Of a stretch of 5,933 nt of DNA, positions 4,051 through 5,933 are shown in pieces; positions within the stretch are counted from its first letter, which is position 1, and each line of letters starts with the position of its first letter. Origin of the DNA: an uncultured Clostridia bacterium. GTDB taxonomy: Bacteria; Bacillota; Clostridia; Peptostreptococcales; Acidaminobacteraceae. Under the pieces are notes generated by a model that ran no database searches, was not told where the DNA came from, and was given only the letters and a program-made list of their open reading frames with translations. The DNA lies in the NCBI GenBank assembly GCA_945950065.1, contig CAMFGQ010000088.1, positions 1-5,933 on the forward strand, in the 5' to 3' direction. Both the position numbers and the translations under genes were made by a program.

Positions 4051-5933
4051 GATTCATCTCCCAGTGCAGCTTGTGCTGCAGCTAAACGTGCGATGGGTAC
4101 ACGGTAGGGTGAGCAGGATACATAGTCTAGGCCAATTTTGTGACAGAAGGCAACACTGGAGGGGTCTCCGCCGTGCTCACCACAGATACCTAGATGGATG
4201 TCAGGTCTTGTTTTACGACCTTCTACTGCTGCAATCTCCATCAGGCGTCCAACACCGATGGGGTCAATGCTGACGAAGGGATCCGTTTCAAAGATTCCTT
4301 TTTCCATGTACTCATTGATAAAACCAGCAGCATCATCACGGCTGAATCCGTAAGTCATTTGCGTTAGGTCATTGGTACCGAAACTGAAGAACTCAGCTCC
4401 TTTAGCAATTTCTGCTGCCGTTAAGGCTCCGCGAGGAACTTCAATCATGGTACCGAAGCTATAGTTCAGTTCTACGCCTGCTTCTTCAATGAGTTTGTCA
4501 GCTGTGGGGCGTACAATTTCTTCAATATAATCCAGTTCTGCCTTATCTCCTACAAGAGGAACCATAATTTCTGGATGAACAGGAATGCCTTGCTTTGTCA
4601 CCTCAATAGCAGCTTCGATGATGGCTCTAGTCTGCATGGCTGCAATTTCAGGATAACTGATAGCTAAACGACATCCTCTATGACCCAGCATGGGGTTAAT
4701 CTCATGGAGAGAGGAAATGTGTGCCTTGAGTTCATCAAAGGGTAGATCCAGTTCAGCAGCTAGTGCTTTAATCTCTGTGTCACGTTGAGGTAGGAACTCA
4801 TGGAGTGGTGGGTCTAAAAGGCGAACCGTTACGGGGAGTCCCTTCATCACTTCAAAGATGCCGACAAAGTCCTCTTTCTGATAGGGGAGGATTTTGTCGA
4901 GAGCACGTACTCTGTCATCAACGTTTCTCGAGACAATCATTTCCCGTACTGCAGCAATACGCTTTTCTTCAAAGAACATATGCTCAGTCCGTGTTAGACC
5001 AATGCCTACTGCACCAAAGCTAAGTGCCTGTGCTGCATCCTGTGGTGTATCTGCATTGGTACGGACTTTCAGTTTAGCGACTTCATCAGCCCAACTCATC
5101 AGGATAGAGAAGTCTTCATCAAGGGTTGGTGCAGCTGTTTCAATAATGCCTTCATAGACATGACCAGTAGATCCGTCTAGTGAGATGAAGTCCCCTTCCT
5201 TGTATTCTTTTCCACCATGGAGGAAGCGTTTGTTTTCTTCTTCCACCACAATGGCTTCACAACCAGCTACACAACACTTACCCATTCCTCGTGCTACAAC
5301 AGCAGCGTGAGAAGTACGACCACCACGGGCAGTGAGGATACCTGCTGCACGGATCATTCCTTCTAGATCCTCGGGGGAAGTTTCTTTACGAACAAGAATA
5401 GGAGTAATGCCTCGATCGGCTGCTAGAACAGCGTCATGGGCATCAAAGTAAATTTGTCCTGATGCAGCACCGGGAGAAGCATTCAGTCCCTTGGCAATGA
5501 GAGTCGCTTCTTTCAGAGCTTTTGCATCAAAAGTGGGGTGAAGAAGTTGATCCAGTTGTTCTGGTTCGATACGCATAAGAGCTTCTTTTTTATCAATAAG
5601 ACCTTCTTCAACTAACTCTACTGCAATGCGAACAGCGGCATGGGCAGTCCTCTTACCGCTTCGTGTTTGTAGGATATAGAGGATACCTTTTTCAATGGTA
5701 AACTCAATGTCTTGCATGTCTTTATAATGATCTTCTAGGAGATGACAGATTTTAACGAAGTCATCATAGAGATGGTCGTTAATCATACGCATTTCTTCAA
5801 TTTGCATAGGTGTTCGAATTCCAGCCACTACGTCTTCACCCTGTGCATTGATCAGGAACTCACCAAAGAGCTTTGCTTCACCTGTTGCTGGGTCTCTCGT
5901 AAAGGCAACGCCTGTGCCACAGTCATCACCCAT
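4047..5933 (-). CDS. ppdK: Pyruvate,phosphate dikinase, C-terminal part (5' end outside the window)
   Basis: PPDK interconverts pyruvate, ATP and phosphate with PEP, AMP and pyrophosphate in the cytoplasm. In anaerobes it often runs glycolytically with pyrophosphate. The 628 residues seen correspond to roughly residue 247 onward of the approximately 874-residue Clostridium symbiosum enzyme (from memory). The ATG at the right edge is thus an internal Met, and most of the ATP-grasp domain lies outside. In local numbering: the end of the nucleotide domain is at 1-100. The swivelling phosphohistidine domain has GGRTSHAAVVARG, with catalytic His209 and the regulatory-type Thr207. The PEP/pyruvate TIM barrel has TRTEH (R315), RLLDPPLHEF (R371), IEVPRG (E498), GTNDLTQ (N521, D522) and the acid/base Cys584 in GICGEHGG. 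All expected active-site residues are present. Thr207 could be a target of a PDRP-type kinase/phosphorylase, but that gene is not in the window. The stop overlaps the next gene. Confidence 0.97.
   Translation of the reverse strand: MGDDCGTGVAFTRDPATGEAKLFGEFLINAQGEDVVAGIRTPMQIEEMRMINDHLYDDFVKICHLLEDHYKDMQDIEFTIEKGILYILQTRSGKRTAHAAVRIAVELVEEGLIDKKEALMRIEPEQLDQLLHPTFDAKALKEATLIAKGLNASPGAASGQIYFDAHDAVLAADRGITPILVRKETSPEDLEGMIRAAGILTARGGRTSHAAVVARGMGKCCVAGCEAIVVEEENKRFLHGGKEYKEGDFISLDGSTGHVYEGIIETAAPTLDEDFSILMSWADEVAKLKVRTNADTPQDAAQALSFGAVGIGLTRTEHMFFEEKRIAAVREMIVSRNVDDRVRALDKILPYQKEDFVGIFEVMKGLPVTVRLLDPPLHEFLPQRDTEIKALAAELDLPFDELKAHISSLHEINPMLGHRGCRLAISYPEIAAMQTRAIIEAAIEVTKQGIPVHPEIMVPLVGDKAELDYIEEIVRPTADKLIEEAGVELNYSFGTMIEVPRGALTAAEIAKGAEFFSFGTNDLTQMTYGFSRDDAAGFINEYMEKGIFETDPFVSIDPIGVGRLMEIAAVEGRKTRPDIHLGICGEHGGDPSSVAFCHKIGLDYVSCSPYRVPIARLAAAQAALGDES

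Noticed and set aside
4049..5157. Several plus-strand frames opposite ppdK, and one opposite the regulator gene (2323-2553)
   Set aside because: All lie antisense to clear coding sequence, overlap one another in different frames, and encode Arg/Ser/Cys-rich low-quality proteins typical of shadow frames.
5931..5933. ATG at the right edge taken as the true ppdK start
   Set aside because: The sequence begins in the middle of a conserved PPDK segment (GTGVAFTRDP). About 250 expected N-terminal residues are missing, so this Met is internal.
1..5933. Defence island, CRISPR array, prophage or insertion sequence
   Set aside because: I saw no regularly spaced repeats, transposase or integrase motifs, terminal inverted repeats, or tRNA attachment site. 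The confident genes are ordinary housekeeping or regulatory types in one orientation.

Overview
The window looks like a piece of chromosome from a low-GC Gram-positive bacterium, most likely an anaerobic member of the Clostridia. The reasons are strong AGGAGG-type ribosome binding sites, AT-rich spacers, compact sigma-A-like promoters, and a pyruvate,phosphate dikinase whose motifs match the clostridial enzyme. This taxonomic placement is inference from style and motifs. Every gene I can support lies on the minus strand, so the window is described in transcription order, from right to left.

The right third (4047-5933) is the C-terminal part of ppdK. The N-terminal ATP-grasp region lies beyond the right edge. 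Its stop codon overlaps, as ATGA, the start of a 65-residue two-helix membrane protein. A stable intercistronic hairpin follows. Next comes a metallo-beta-lactamase-fold hydrolase with a C-terminal winged-helix-like tail, which ends in a clear intrinsic terminator (2800-2824). A separate unit then begins with its own promoter. It encodes a 256-residue ArsR-type HTH regulator with an unrecognised N-terminal domain and a palindrome over its -10 box.

After the regulator there is a 315-base spacer (1608-1922). It holds a possible 16-codon ORF, a long hairpin that probably ends the regulator transcript, and a leader with a smaller hairpin just before the next gene. That gene is a full-length SelO (YdiU) protein AMPylase of the bacterial Cys-terminated type. 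At the far left, 35 bases of a further minus-strand gene enter the window. It has a good ribosome binding site and a promoter (TTGCTA, 17 bp, TATACT) embedded in a two-tier inverted repeat.

The genes do not form one obvious pathway. PPDK interconverts pyruvate and PEP. SelO is linked to redox stress. The hydrolase and the regulator have no substrate or signal that can be read from sequence. I do not see a convincing new defence, mobile or biosynthetic system. The most interesting items are small: the PPDK-coupled membrane protein, the promoter-embedded dyads, and the unexplained structured spacer before selO.
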